A stretch of DNA of 64,000 nt from Bombardia bombarda (lineage: Eukaryota > Ascomycota > Sordariomycetes > Sordariales > Lasiosphaeriaceae), in the NCBI GenBank assembly GCA_030512295.1, contig JAULSR010000001.1, positions 6,409,001-6,473,000 on the forward strand. The letters run 5' to 3'. A model generated the notes under the pieces. It did not search any database. It saw only the letters and a list, made by a program, of their open reading frames with translations, and was not told where the DNA came from. Both the position numbers and the translations under genes were made by a program. Of this stretch, positions 11,401 through 25,058 are shown in pieces. Within the stretch, counting starts at the first letter, position 1, and each line of letters starts with the position of its first letter.

Positions 11401-12752
11401 AGGGGGGATTCTGACTTGGGCGGCGTTCTGTATGTAAGCACCTGTAACTAAGGTATCTTCAGCCGTGCTTACTTACTTACGCCCCAGCACTGTCTTCCGC
11501 AGTTACCTCAGTTTACGAATGATCTCACGCAGAATGTTTGTACATACGTTAAGAAAGTCATTACTTACGCACTTCTACATGTCACGGGCTTTCCTTTGTG
11601 CCGACTGACGGCAAGCACAGAACCAAGGTAGTAATATGCCATCCGTATTTATGAAGATTCTTATCTCTTTTATACTTTTAAAGTCTTACTTACCTATACT
11701 GATGAGGACTACTACGCGGTAGTACAATACCATGTTTGGCCTTATTAGTTAACCATCGCAGAAACTTAAAGTTTTTCACGGGGACGTTTGACTCAGCAGG
11801 TCTAGCTGGCTCCGTCAATCGACCATACAGCCGGTCTCTTTACTACCTTGTGTATTCAGCTTAGGGAAGTCACGATGGCTCTCAATCATCGTTGGATATG
11901 ATAGTATTACATTGCAACTAGTACTGCGTTAGCATTATGGGTAGGTAGTCATGTGAGCGATTGGTCCTGAATAATTGGCAGTAGGCGTGAAGTTGGACTC
12001 GCCTGTTATTGGACCCCTTTAACACCCAGCACGCCAAGTTTACTCGCAAAATAAAGGCCGGCTTAGATAACCTACCTCAACTCTAAACTTCATGGGCAAC
12101 ATGCGTAAAGAAAATCAGTTTGTACCCCCTCATCGACAAACACACCGACGACTGCATTACTTACTTCACCAATCATATTTCTCTTCCTGTCTTCTCTCCC
12201 ACCACTGCCACCCTCTCACCCGTTCCTTTCCAGCATCTCTGCTTCTTTTCTCGTTTTCCTGGCTAGACTTAATAGTTGATTTTCTCACTTATATATGCCA
12301 AAGGGTATAGGTACAAGGCAACGGATGCATCGTGAAGTGAAAGGTGTACGCGGCAGCATTGACAAACAACCGTGTTAGCAGATCCTCAAACGCAAAGCAT
12401 GTGGCCAAGAAAGAAAACAGCAAGATGAGATGAGTTTGGAGAAAATATAAAGCAGTAACTTTTGTGGTATAATATCCTCTGGTATCCCTCCCCCACCCAT
12501 TCAAAATGATAAAACAATGCTGATGGCAATAGCAATGACAATAGCCTCCGCGAGTCCTGAATCCATCCGAATACGCCGCATCAAAGCCTGAAACTCTTAG
12601 CTATGAAAGACAAATCCCACACCCCTTGCTCGACCATTTTCAATCCATCTCCCTTTTTGTCGCATAGTCATCCTAGATTCCCCATCCTTCAACAACGTTT
12701 CCGCCCTTAAGAGAGCCTGTGACGACACGCGCACACATCCCAGTGGAACCTA
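8420..12752. other. Intergenic region, no supported gene
   Basis: This 4.3 kb lies between the 3' end of the GNAT gene and the 3' end of tsc2. It holds many short open frames on both strands, none above 165 codons and none with a recognisable motif. The part from about 11.4 to 12.1 kb is richer in A+T with repeated TTACTTAC-type words, and a purine-rich patch occurs near 11.1 kb. I see no RNA gene or transposon end. It may contain undetected non-coding transcripts. Confidence 0.5.
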
Positions 12753-15700
12753 CTAAGTCCACTTTGAGAAATCTACCGAGTCCACTAACGCATCAGCCCC
12801 ATGCACCTGGATAACCTCAGTGTTGTCTGTCGTCGTAGTCGAGAGCATCGATGATCGATGCGATTGGTCCGTGCTTGCACTAGTAAAGAACGTCGCCACC
12901 GACGACCTCCTGAGACTGGTTAAGCTATCCCGTACACTGCTCGGGGGCCGAGGACCCGGGCCGTCAGCCTGCGGCGACTGCACCTGGCTCATAAACCCCC
13001 CACCACTCCCGGCCCCGCCACCGGGGCCTCCACTGCCTCCTCCTCCTCCCAGCGCGCTGGCCGGAGGTGAAGGATTCGGTGGCACCTTCGGGCCGTAACG
13101 CTCACGCAACCGGTTGATCTCCCTGAGACGACTGCGCCACGATGATATATACTCGCCGCCTTCCCTGATTGCCCACACCTGGGAGAATACCGAGGCATTG
13201 AGGGCAAGAAGGCGGACGAAGCTGGGGAGCGCCTTGAGACTAACCAGCTTAGGCTCGGCAGCAGGAGATATCTCAGGGAACCCTGGCCGGCTCATAACCT
13301 GCACCATGAAGAAAGGAGACGGTGCACTACCCTCGCTCTCTCGTTGGTTGGCGGCCTCTCTGACGGCAGCAAACGAGAGGCGTGGAGTGGGCGTTATTAC
13401 TATGTAGACGTAGTTGAAGTCGGAGGGGAACGTGTCGAACTTAAAAGGCAAGCCCGAGTCGTTGAAGATGATGTTGACAAAGTCGTTTCCTATGTGGCGC
13501 TTTTTCGAGATACACTGAGCGTCTTGTTCTAAATTTGTGGGCATTTGTGTTGTTACGTGGAACACGATCTCTGTGACTCTATCACGCCAGCAGTAGGTAT
13601 ACTTGCCGTCAGAGTCTCCCTCCCGGTCTAAGCCCTGGGTGTTAAATGTGGCCCCCTTCAGTTTGGTCAGCATTCCCAAACCGTTGAGGAACTCGAGATA
13701 GTCTGGCCCTCCTATTGTGTTTGCTAGAATATCGATTTCATTTGTTTGGCCTTCTTTGATGTAAATAACACCAACTTTGTGGCCGTCAACCGGCGAGGTG
13801 CGATCAAAGGTTCGAATTGCCCTGTCCACTCCCTCTTCGTCGGGAAGAGGGATGGGACGAATGACGGGGTCATAAATCTGCGGCATCGGGGCCAAAAGCT
13901 GCATTAAAATGTGACTTGGAAGGATTGTGGTTCCTTCTTGAAAGCGTCCCTCCCAAGCAGAGTTGGATGCATTCGGGGCAGTTGGCAACGGTGTGAACTC
14001 GACACGGATGGCGTATGATGATGTGCCAGATGGATACCGCCGAGTGATCTCGGCCCAGCCTGCTTCTTTCGCCTGTTTGATGGCAATAATACTGTTGCCG
14101 ATGATCCACCGCTTCCGCTGCATTTCTCCAAAGTACTGTTTTGTAAACAGGGGATCTTCTGCTGAGTCGTTGGCGTCCGAGAATGCTACACGCTGCATGA
14201 AGTCGATTGTAATCTGCGCCTGCTCTTCGTTACTGGCACTTCCGTCGACGTCGGTGAATAGGTTCTTGGCAATCCACCCAATATGATTCGGACGATCCGG
14301 CATTCTGACCGCAAGGAACCAAAATGTGATGACGTGATACGCGAGCGTATATACATATTGAGGAAGATCGTCTGCCAAGTTCTGCTGTCCCAGAAAGTCT
14401 GAGTGACTAGACATGGCGATACTTGGAGTTGATGGCTCGCTTGCGTGATGACGCGACGAATGCTTCTTGTCGCGCACATACTGCAGATATCTAAAGCAGA
14501 TACCAAAGACAATACGGTATTCGTCATCTCGAAAGTTGTTGTAGAGTGACGGCAATCGGCTAAGACAAGCCAGAAATTCCAAAATGTGCATCGCTACCAG
14601 AGGTTGCGTGATGACCTGCGACATCTTCTGCAAGATGGTGACGAGTGATTGCTTGACGGATTTCGGTATCTCGTGACAGCAAACCGATAACGCATGGATG
14701 CAGGTCTTTGCAGTCTTGTCCGCAATCCCATGTAAAAACGTTCTTACTATTTCATCCTCATCAACCTTTTGAAAATGGTGATGATAGCTAAGGATCATGA
14801 CAAGAGAGTGAAAGAGGCAGTTTGCGACATCAGGTCGACGGAGTCCTGATGAGTTAGGAGGCTCCTGGAAATGGCTCGTTCGTATTATGTCGCATAAGGT
14901 CCGTCGCAATTCTTGGATGTCCGAAATATAATACTTGAAGATCGGATGGTTGCTTAGCTGCGCTGGAAGATGTACGAGAATGAAGCTGTAGACCTCCCAG
15001 TCACATCCTTGCTGCAAGAGACTCTGCAACACCTTCAACCAGGAGCCCATATTAAGAGTTGCTGTTGTATCCTCAAGAGTCTCATCTCCATCTTGGTCTT
15101 CCCGGTGCGAAATGAGCACACGACTCGGGATGTCGGGAGTTGGCTCGGGTAAAGCCTCAGCATCTGGTACAGACCAAAGCCTCTGGCCTTGATGAGAAGC
15201 GGTCGGCTTGGGTGTTTGGATTGTCCTGCCCGGTACACCTCTTTCTCCGAGCTGCGACTGCGTGAATGAGATTCCACGAGAGGCGCGTGAAGACCCGCCT
15301 TGATCTGCTCTTGATATTCTAAGCGGCTGAGCCGCATCCTCAGCCAACTTGCGGGCGAGGGCTGCCTCTGTCCTGAATAAAGATCCCGCAAGGCTTTCGT
15401 TGTCGGCGAATGTTGTAAGATAGGTTTTGTGCTCAAAGTTGGCCCGAAGCCGAAAGAGCATTTTCATGGCCGTAAGTCGACCATCGATGGCACAACTATT
15501 GGAACCCGCAATCTGAATGAGAGCGGCAAATGCTTTGGTCGACTTGGATGCATCCCTGTTCATTGATCGCATGAAGATCTGAACATAACCCCTCGTCACA
15601 ACATTCGAGAGACTCTGATTCGCAAAGTATCCTGGCTGGTCGGCAGGTGACGGTGCGCCCTGCTTCAGTGGTATTGGGGAAGATGATGTTGACCTTTCCA

Positions 15701-17703
15701 CTTCATTGACAATGACAGCCTTGAAAGTGTCAAATATGTCATCGAAGAGATCAGGATCAGCCGTTTCGGCCACGTTGACCAAGAAAGTCACAGTCTCCTG
15801 GAGGACAAGCGTGTCATTCTCGTCAATCATCCCCGAAAGCACCCGCTTTACGAGATTCGAGATTGCGTTCTCCTCTACAAGATGGGGAACAAGGCAATTG
15901 AAATTGTAAACTGCGATGACGGCTTCCAGGGCTTGCAGACGTGTAAGAGGCCGGCGAGTCCGGTCAAGATAAAATCCATCCAAGACGAGCTTCAAGTTAT
16001 CCCTCCACAGAACTTCGGAGGGAAAGCACTTGCGATACTCCTTGAAGTGACTAAGCACAAGGGCAGCTGCGGAGTCTGGGAGAGCTTGCCGGACCTCGGT
16101 GAAGAAATCCATACATTCATCTCGTTGTAGGAAGTCAGCGTTATTCTTCTGTGCAACCAGTTTCTCAATTCGAGTTACAAGGTGTTTGGATTGGTACACA
16201 ACAGTATCCTCGGCCTCCATTCCATCCTTGGGCGGCAATAGTCGGATGGAAACAACGGAATCCGTAGTGGGTGGAGGAGGGGTGGCCTTTTCTGCGCATT
16301 GCGCTGCCACGGAGAAAATGGGGGACCAGTGCTCTTCAACAAGCAAAGGGTTAATTCTTCCATCGGGGCCGTCAAATAGGGAGTTGATCAGCTTCAGGAC
16401 CTCAATCGAAATCCTTGGCATGCTACTGTTGGATATATTTGAGAGCCCCTCGACAAGGAGTGCCAATGGAACAGCTGGGTAGCCCTTCTCAGCAGACTTG
16501 GATATGAGCTTTTTCAAGATAGAGATCGCTCCCCGAACCTCTCTGACCGTGTCCTTGTCCTTGTCCTTGTCGAGGACGGTAGGAAAGGTGCGTAACACAT
16601 CCAGCAATATCCTCACAGTGGACTGGCCGTGGTGTGATTTGCAAATATTAGCCATGGTATGCCAGGCGTCCTTCTGCAGATTTGGCACAAGGCAATGGAT
16701 TGAACTGAGAACTTGTATACAGTTTCTCAATTTGCCGTTGGGAATGGCGCCGAATGTAACTAGAGCATCGATGACGTTGATACAAGCTCTCAGATCATCT
16801 TCCATGCTCGTGTTCATGCAGATTCTTAGTAGCATGTCTAACAAATTGCCAACCACCGCATCCGAGGCAAATTTGAAGTTGAATTTGATGACATCCTTGA
16901 GGAAAGCGAATAACTGTGAGAAATTCTTGTCCTCGCCAGACGTCAGCATTTTCCCTTTGGAGGGCTTAGTACCCGAACGAGAAACCTGTCTTCGAGCAGC
17001 TTTCACAGCCTTGAATGCCTCCTGAAGCCAGCTCGTCAAAAGCGGAAAGATATCGTAATAGAAGCCGGCGACATTGCGGCCATGTTTCGTTAGGTCCTCA
17101 AGTGCGGCGAGCTGGAGGTGGAAGTCCTCAGGATGGGCTGGGCCGGTTAGGGTCTGGAAGTACTCGCGTCGATCAAGGTCGGTGGAAGATGTGTACTTGG
17201 CACACTCGGTAAGAAGTTCCCAGCCAGCGATTCGGGCGGCAACTGGTTTTGCCGGTTCGATCAGGTCCTTTCCCGCACTCCATATATCGAGAACCTACTC
17301 GCCCATGTTAGAAAAAGAAGGAGAGAAGGAGGAGGAGGGTTATGGAACCGCAACGCACGGGATTGAGAGGGTAGTCTGCGATGGCATAACGCAATGAGTT
17401 GGCCGCAGCAACTCGCTCAGTCAGAGTTCCATTCCTCAACCGGCCAAACAGGTCCATCTGGTCGGGCGGGAGTCGGCTCATGGCAGCGGAGAGAGGAGTG
17501 ACGGCGACTTGTTCGGGAGATTGATGCGGGTGCGCAGGCGGCGGTGATTTTGTCAACTTGCCACCGGCCAGCCCCTTAAAGACGCCGGCCAGCCCTCCAG
17601 AGGTCCTCGTCTCTTGGGATTGAGCGTCATCTCCGAGCGAAGGGGACATAGGCTCGAGGTCGTTCGAGGCCTGGTGACCTAGAGACGCTAGTCGGCGAAG
17701 CAT
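12753..17703 (-). CDS. tsc2: Tuberin (TSC2 homologue), Rap/Rheb GTPase-activating protein
   Basis: Two exons, 17703-17359 and 17294-12753, joined by a 64 nt intron (GTGCGT..TAG) with frame kept, encode about 1628 residues. The long central part is helical-repeat-like, as in tuberin, and the Rap-GAP domain lies at about residues 1280-1510. It shows the catalytic asparagine-thumb helix HIGNDFVNIIFNDSG near residue 1381, preceded by GGPDYLEFLNGLG and KYTYCWRDR. Tuberin with TSC1 stimulates GTP hydrolysis by Rheb, which restrains TORC1 in response to nutrients. The C-terminus adds a Gly/Pro/Ser-rich tail of about 110 residues that looks disordered. The start at 17703 was chosen because it opens the tidy N-terminal segment MLRRLASLGH; upstream in-frame sequence is low-complexity. 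The gene is divergent from cse1. Length and motif agree with fungal TSC2. Confidence 0.9.
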
Positions 17704-19246
17704 GTCAGCAACAGAAACATGGAGGTCGAGATGATAAGGGAAAGCTGTGAGTGATTTGCTGAGTTTTGCTGCCAAGACCAGAAGCCAAATGGTAGTAGTT
17801 TCGTGCAGGAGCTTGCAGGAGCTTGCAGGAGCCGCATGCAGGCTGGCGGAAAACGGGGTGCAACGATGGTGGGCTAGATATGGAAGGATGGACAAGCGAG
17901 GCGGACGGAGGGTAGCAGGCAGCGAGCGAGCGAGACGAGGCGATCGATGGTTGCCAGGACGCACGGTGTAGCGCTTCCGAGGGGGACAATTCGCGAAGAG
18001 ACGAGACAAGCGACAAGAGACAACGAGACAAGAGACACGACGAACACGACGACGTACGGGCAGTGTGCTATTATGTGATTGCATAAAAAGTGGGAGACAG
18101 CCGTGGCTGTTGTTGCCCAGAGGCTGCGACCAGCACCACGTCTAGGTCCGGTGCCTAGGGGCAATACGCCGCGCAAGTTGCAACCCTCAGCGCACTTCGA
18201 GCGATGGAGGATGGAGGATGGACGATCGTGACGAGATGTGTGTGGTAGGGGCTCAGGAGGTGGAGGTGGAGGTGGTCCGATTCAGTTGCAGCTTTCGCCA
18301 ATGGCTTAGGTTCGGCGCGCGGGCGCTGCTCGCTACTTTTCAGTTTCTCGATCCGCGATTCGCTTGGGTTGCATCGGCTGCATGAAGCACAAACGCTTCT
18401 TCTGATCTGCTAGGCTATCGTGATACGAAGGATGATAGACGACTTGTACAGGCACCCTCGAAGCACCTAGACAGAACGATAGGTAGGGATCCGGGGATTG
18501 CTGGCGACGACTTAAGAAATGACGGAAAGAAGTCTTCTGTCCCACCCCACCAGCTAGCTAAAACGACTAGCTCCGTCCGTCCCACTGTTGCCCATTGCCC
18601 GCGGCATCGATGACCCCCTGTGAGACACTCTCCTTACCATACATACACAGTATTATCTTAAGAGACAGTGGCTGCCCATACATAACCACGACCCTTGGTA
18701 GTTTCACTGGAAAAGTCTACATGGTTAACTCCTTCTCATTGTTGTACTGTACACCCATCCCATGTACAACTACCCCATATAAAATTATCCCAGATTGTCA
18801 GTGGAATGAAACACTATTCTAGGTAAATAGGTACAATGGAGTGGGAGTGATTTGGCTGCAATTTATAGTAATCTAGGTACTTAGGTCAGCTTGCCTGCCC
18901 GTATATCCTGTACTGTACATATTGGTTAGGGCCACCCACCCCACCATTCAAGTAAACTTTGCAGCCTGCTGCTGCGAGCTTGTGCTTCTAAAGCTCCCCA
19001 CTCTACCTTATTTACACAATAGTGGAGTCGCGGCAAGTGCCGTTGCCCCGCCCTATCGCTCCATTATTTCCTGTACTGTCAGCTGTGTTTGGTTGCCTGC
19101 TACGCTACAGCAACCGCAACCCGCAGCTTCTTTTTCAGGTGTCTTGAATCGCTTGCCTTTGATATTTCCAGCCTGCGACCACCACGTTCACTACCATCAC
19201 CACCACCACACAAACAGGTTTTTTCCCACTAAGACCTTCGCCCACC
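17704..19246. promoter_or_regulatory. Divergent promoter region between tsc2 and cse1
   Basis: The 1543 bases between the two start codons must hold the 5' untranslated regions and promoters of both genes. A short direct repeat (GCTTGCAGGA, about 2.5 copies) is at 17811-17835, and an AG/GC-rich tract lies within 300 bases of the tsc2 start. Pyrimidine-rich leader sequence with CACCATCACCACC words directly precedes the cse1 ATG (CCCACCATGG context). No specific factor site can be assigned from sequence alone, and the short open frames here show no protein-like features. Confidence 0.5.
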
Positions 19247-22200
19247 ATGGCTTTCAGCATGGGCGGTCTCGCAAAGATGCTCGGCGACACCCTTGACCCG
19301 AAGGGCTACCGTCAAGGTACGTTGTTGCATGTTTAGGCGCCATGGCAAGGCGCAAACAAACAAAAAATGCCCCGCCATACCATATGCCAGGCCCTCTCCC
19401 CTTTAACCACGACGACTCGAGACTGACACCCCGACCACCACAGCCGAGGCCAAGCTCAAGGAAGAGGCAAAGAAGCCGAACTACTCGCTCGAGCTGTTGA
19501 AGATTGTGAACGCCGACGCCCAGCCATTAAAAATCCGACTGGCCGCCTCTCTCGCCTTCAAGAACTTCATTCGTCACAATTACATCGACGAGGAGGGCAA
19601 CTACAAGCTTTCCCTGGAGGAGGTCCACACAATTAAGCAAGAGCTTGTTGGATTGATGATCTCATCCCCTTCCACAATACAGACCCAGCTCGGCGAGGCT
19701 ATCAGTCTCATCGCCGATTCCGACTTTTGGGAGCGTTGGGACACGCTAACCGGGGTATGGATTTGTCCACCAAAGAGCGTGGGAGTGATCCGACACTAAT
19801 GCTTTTCCATTTAGGATCTTGTCAGCCGTCTGTCTAATACCGACTTCAAGGCTACTAATGGCGTCTTGGAGGTTGCGCACTCCATCTTTAAGCGATGGCG
19901 CCCCCTTTTCCAATCCAACGACCTCAACAGAGAGGTGTTGCATGTTGTTGAGACATTCGGGGAACCCTTCATTCAGATGCTGAGTGTGAGTATGGCCATA
20001 CAGGACATGCATTGCTTGTATCGCTGACAAAAGTCCAAACAGATCGCAGACCAGCGGATCGGGGAGAACCAGGCCAATCCGGCTGCGCTAAAGGGCTGGC
20101 TCGAGACTATGAGCCTTCTTATCAGACTCTTCTACGACCTTTCGTGCCAGGACCTGCCCCCCATCATCGAGTCGAACCTTCATCCCATCGCTATGGTACT
20201 GGACAAGTATCTTAACTACACGAACCCCATATTTGACGACGAAGAGGATGAGGCGACACCTCTCGAAACTGTTAAGTCCGACATTTGCGACGCCTTGCAG
20301 CTGTATGCGACCAAGTATGATGATGACTTTGGTGGCTACGTTCAACAATTCACCAACACTGTCTGGGGCGTTTTATCGAGCGTTGGCCCGCAGAAGAGGT
20401 TCGACATTCTCACCAGCAAGGCTCTTCAGTTCCTCACAGCTGTGGCCTCAGTGCCGCGTCACGCCCAGATCTTCAACAACGAGCAGATTCTCGGCACAAT
20501 AGTAGAAAAGGTCATTCTCCCCAACGTCGCCCTAAGAGAGTCGGATATCGAGATGTTTGAGGATGAGCCGATTGAGTTTATTCGCCGAGACCTTGAGGGC
20601 TCCGACTCTGATTCCAGAAGGAGAGCTGCAACCGACTTCCTGCGGAAGCTTCTCGAAAGCTTTGAGTCGCTCGTAACCCGGGTCGTCTTCAAGTACATCG
20701 ACCACTATCTGCTTCTCGGAAAGGAGGACTGGAAGGCGAAGGACACGGCTGTCTATCTCTTCTTGGCCATTGCTGCCAAGGGTACCGTGACGGCTGGCCA
20801 GGGCGTCAAGACGGTCAACTCACATGTCAATGTTGTTGAATTCTTCGGAAACAATATCGCGTCGGATCTTTCTCCTGAATCCACTGTCGAGCCCATCTCC
20901 AAAGTCGACGCCATCAAATATCTTTATACTTTTAGAAGTCAGCTGAACAAGGCGCAATGGGCGGACGCTATCAAGCCACTCATTCAGAACTTGGCTTCAC
21001 CCCACTACGTCGTCTACACCTATGCAGCGATTGCAGTAGAGCGGGTGCTCTTTTTGACAGACGAGCAAGGCAATCATATTCTCTCCAGGGAGGATATCAT
21101 GCCCTATGCCAAGGATTTGTTGGAGCACTTGTTTGCGCTGGTTGAGAAAGATGCCTCGCCTGCCAAGCTACAGGAGAACGAGTTCTTGATGAGATGTATT
21201 ATGAGAGTGCTGATCGTGATCAAGGATGGTGTGCTGAATTGCGGTATCGAGAGTGTTCTGTCTCACTTGATCAACATTACGAATGTCATCAAAGAGAACC
21301 CGAGCAACCCTCGGTTCTACTACTATCACTTCGAGGCGATCGGTGCGCTCGTAAGGTAAGTTTATACCCTTTGATTCCTGCTGGCCCGTCGGTATATTAA
21401 CTTGTTATAGATACTGCAGCAACTCCCCTGTGGACCTGTTCCCGTATTTGTGGACACCTTTTGCTTTCATCATCAATGAGGATATTTCTGGTGAGACATG
21501 TCCCTTTTCATTTGTTTGCTCTGCTATGCCTTTGCTGACGAATCACGGCCCCAGAGTTCATCCCCTATGTGTTCCAGATCTTTGCAGCCCTGCTTGAGTT
21601 GTCAACCAGACCGATCCAGGATGACTTCAAGCTTCTGATTGACAAGATTCTCCTCCCGGCACCATGGGACACCAGAGGCAATGTGCCGCCTCTGGCCAGG
21701 TTTGTTTCGGCCATTATTCCGAAGACTACACAGGAGATCCTTGAGCAGAAGAAGCTCGAGTTTATCCTGAGCATTTTCCAGCGTCTTCTTCAAGGCAAGA
21801 AGACTGAGCAGAACGCTTTTGATATCCTCGAGGCCGTTGTTGGCTCGTTCACAGGGTAAGTCGAAACCCGTAATTCTTGTGCAACTAGTCGAGAGTTACA
21901 GCTAATAAACATACGTGAAAAGCGCCGTACTGGAACCTTACTTTGGGACCATCATCAGACTCGTCTTTGAGCGTCTCCAGAGCCACGGCACAGACTCATA
22001 CAAGACCCGCGTGGCGCGCCTCTACCACCTCGTATCCGCCAGGGCTGGCAAACCTGGATTATTGGGCGCAGACTACTTCATCAGGCACGCCGAAGGCATT
22101 CAGAGCAACGTGTTTACGCCCTTCTACCTGACTGTCATTCTGCCCACCACCAGCCAGTTTGCGCGCCCTGTTGACCGCAAGCTGGGTGTTATTTCCTACA

Positions 22201-22556
22201 CCAAGACTCTAACTGAGTCGTCGGCTTTTGCCCAGCGCTACCAGAAGGGTTGGGGATTCACATGCAACAATCTGCTTGATCTGCTGAAGAACCCGCCTCG
22301 GGTGGGTGCTGGATTTGGAGACGAGATTGTCACTGAAGCTGATGTTGACGACATCGGGTTTGGCGTTGGGTTCACGCCGCTCAATACGTGCAAGCGCGGC
22401 CCGAGAGATGACTTCCCGGAGATCCTGGAGATTGGATCGTGGGTGGGACAGTATCTGAAGGCGGCAAACCAGAAGCACAACGGCGGGATCGTAGCGTTTG
22501 CTGAGCAGCGACTCAGCCCGGAGGTTAAGGCAGTCTTTGCGCAGTATTTGCAATAG
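19247..22556 (+). CDS. cse1: CSE1/CAS exportin-2, importin-alpha re-exporter
   Basis: Seven exons splice cleanly: 19247-19316, 19444-19754, 19815-19985, 20043-21355, 21411-21490, 21555-21855 and 21923-22556 (TAG). The protein is about 959 residues, the usual length of CSE1 (about 960). It is a HEAT-repeat karyopherin: the importin-beta-type N-terminal segment is near residues 20-105, and the CSE1 core shows SKVDAIKYLYTFRSQ and HYVVYTYAAIAVERVLF; the C-terminal CAS/CSE1 part includes PFYLTVILPTTSQFARPVDR. CSE1 with RanGTP carries importin-alpha back from nucleus to cytoplasm and is essential in yeast. The start has a good context (CACCATGG), and the first exon of 23 codons is typical of fungal orthologues. 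Nothing is broken. The gene ends about 0.7 kb before the transposon block. Confidence 0.93.
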
Positions 22557-23273
22557 ACGAACAACTACGAGCTGTCTATAGCGGATTGCAGACCAGGAGA
22601 AGAGGATAGGAGCCAGTTAGTCTATATCTGGCTATGTACTTGGCTTCAACAATCAGTGTGGTCGTAGAGGCGAAAAGAAGAAAGACAAAAGGGGCAGTTG
22701 CTGGCCGTATCGCGTACAGCGTACCAGTACTAGATCTCGGGGGTTTGGCTGGTTGGTTGGTTGGCCTCGAGCAGGTAGGGATAGGCCCAGATAGGTAAGA
22801 TATAAAAAGAAATTCAATGTGTGGCGTCTAGGAACTATCAAGGCGAAATATCATGGCTTGTTCATCTTGCATCTTTAACAGAGAGTCGGTCCCTTGGCGT
22901 TATAGAGGGGGTTAGGGTCGGCTGATCGCATGCCGGTGCAATGGCTCATTCTCTAGGTGCGGTATGAGCCAATGGTCAACCGCTCAAGTAAGGTCATGAT
23001 GGTGTGCAGACCCGCCATGCCCGTCGTTGGTCGTGATGAAGGAAGAAGAGGGTGGACGACATGGTCGATGCTCGTGTTTGGCGTTGGAGGAGTGGAGATG
23101 GAGGGGATGATTAATCGGGTGATGAGCCAGGTGCCATGCTCTAGTCTAGAACATGAAACCATTGAATTATGCCGTTACTACATACCATAGACCGCATTCA
23201 ACCGTCACTATCCAGCCAAGCTTGCAGCTTTAAGGCTAGCAGCCCGCTCAAGTCCGCGCCCCCCCGCCCAAGC
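22557..23273. other. cse1 3' region up to the transposon block
   Basis: This 717-base spacer contains the cse1 3' untranslated region and then sequence without a convincing frame. A GGTTGGTTGGTTGG tract is at about 22749-22763. The last bases run into a C-rich tract (CGCGCCCCCCCGCCC), after which the Tc1/mariner-like terminal sequence begins at a TA. Confidence 0.5.
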
Positions 23274-25051
23274 TTACACCTCCACCGGGGTGTCAAATGT
23301 TATTTTCAATAACTTACAAGGGGGCGTTCAGGGGCCCCTTCCAGGATTGACAACGCTAACACTAAATTAAGTTAGAAATTAATTTCGGAGGTACTCTTTT
23401 ATTGATTTCTTTAGCAAAAGTACCTAAGAATAAAAACTCGTTTGTTCCATACCACTATTTTCCACCCTCCTCTACCTTTTTATCCACCTAAAATTCTACC
23501 TTTTATAGTAAAAAAATCTATATTTTTTTCGACCTTTTTTAGTCGCCATAACCCGACCAACCCCCCCCCCCCCCCCCCCCTTTTGGCCACGCCCAAACCT
23601 TGGCTTTGGCTACATTGGCTGCGCAGGCAGCACCTACACCTACTGCGCCTGCAGCTCCCGCCCTGGCCGGGCCTTCGAGAGCTCGGGTGTCCGCCCCCCC
23701 CGCTTCTGAATGAACTGGCCGCACTTGCTATGCTAGCTGCGGCGGCGGCGGCGGCACCTGCTCTCCCTTTGGCCCCGGCGGCGGGTGTGACTTTTACGCG
23801 TATAAAGGCCGGTTAGGATGATAATGAGGGCGAGCAAGTCCGAGAGGAGCTAACCCCCGGCGCCGTTACCGTCATTACCACCACCACCGTGATCAGCGAG
23901 GTTACTATCCCTATTGCCTTTATTGCCTTGCTCTTTAACCCCGTCCCCCGCACCCACCGAAGAAGCCGTCAAGCCAGCCTTACACGAGACGACCGCATCT
24001 AGATCCGGGCCCTCCGTAATTACTATAGATATACGTACCGAGAAATCGCAAGAAAGACCCCCTTCACTCGCCGGCAAGTACAGACAGCGTGTACAGAGCC
24101 AGTCACCCCACGCAAAGACTATGCTCACCGCCGAGCTCTAATTAACACCCCACAGAAGAGACGTATAAAAGACTTCATTTTGAGCGATCAAACGCACCGA
24201 TTCCTTCCTTGGAAAAAGCTCCGCTTTGTTTTTCCTCCTGAGTTTAATATATACGGCGAATGCGCTCTATTCCGAGCCTTCCACGACCTTGGCTTCCAAC
24301 GCAAAATCCGCCCTCGAAAAATCATCTTAACAAAACCACAAAAACGCAAAAGACTAGCGTTCGCCACCGAATATTTGCAACGGTAGCCCAACCTTGAAGA
24401 CTGGGTCTGGGTCCTTTTCAATGACGAGACCTGGGCTATTAACGACCCTATGTGGAAGCAGTGGGTTACAATATATGAAGAGGAGGATATAAACGATTTT
24501 GCTTTGAAAAAAAGAAAGCTAGAAGGGTGGATGTTTTGGGGCTCTTTTGCAGGCGGGAAAAAAGGTCTTTGGCACGTATAGAAAAAAAGATTTAGAGGTA
24601 TTAATGCAGTGCGATATTATACGCAAATCGTGCCTTAAGTGGTACGTTTTGTATAGGAAAATCTAGGCACTATATTCTAATAAAATAATGCACTATCACA
24701 TCGAACTAATATCACCAAAAAGGCGCTTTTAAAAGGTGGTATTAAGGTCTTGAAGTGGCCTCCCTATTCCCCTGACCTCAACGCTATAGAGAATGTATGG
24801 CCCTGGATGAAGGCGTATATAGAAACCTCGTACGATATATAGTCCTTTGAGCTCCCGGAGCTACGTATGAAGTTGGAAGAAGCCTAGCATGCAGTGCCTG
24901 AGGATCTATTACTCCGGCTTTCTCAGTCAATGCCACGCAGGCTACAGGCAGTGATAGCTTTAGGTGGGGATACAATAGATTACTGAGCCAGGAAGTCAGG
25001 AGGGTTGTGGGCATGCGGGCGGCTGGCCAGGCGGAAAAATCAAGCGGGGTG
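23274..25051 (+). mobile_element. Decayed Tc1/mariner-type DNA transposon
   Basis: A DDE transposase relic is framed by short opposed ends. The left end begins at a TA followed by CACCTCCACCGGGGTG, and the right end finishes in GGGGTGTA, so both termini read TA-CACC(T/C)C going inward. The match weakens after about eight bases, so the exact limits are tentative. The size of about 1.78 kb fits a Tc1-like element. A run of 20 C bases lies inside at about 23561-23580. The element is immediately followed by an LTR-like sequence, so the block is composite. Confidence 0.65.
23586..24986 (+). pseudogene. Tc1/mariner DDE transposase relic
   Basis: One reading frame (codons starting at positions divisible by 3) can be followed from about 23586 to the TGA at 24984-24986 with no frameshift but at least ten in-frame stops. 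A helix-turn-helix-like segment with IRALRNYYRYTYREIARK lies at about 24000-24055. Catalytic landmarks are FNDETW near 24420 (first Asp), a degraded NNALSHR near 24685 where the family has DNAPSH, and PPYSPDLNAIENVW near 24760 (final acidic residue in IENVW). The second catalytic Asp therefore appears as Asn, and two stops precede it. Nearly all stops are TAG or TAA. The protein cannot be active. The N-terminal Ala/Pro-rich part, after the poly-C run, is of uncertain extent. Confidence 0.75.
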
Positions 25052-25058
25052 TAAGGAC

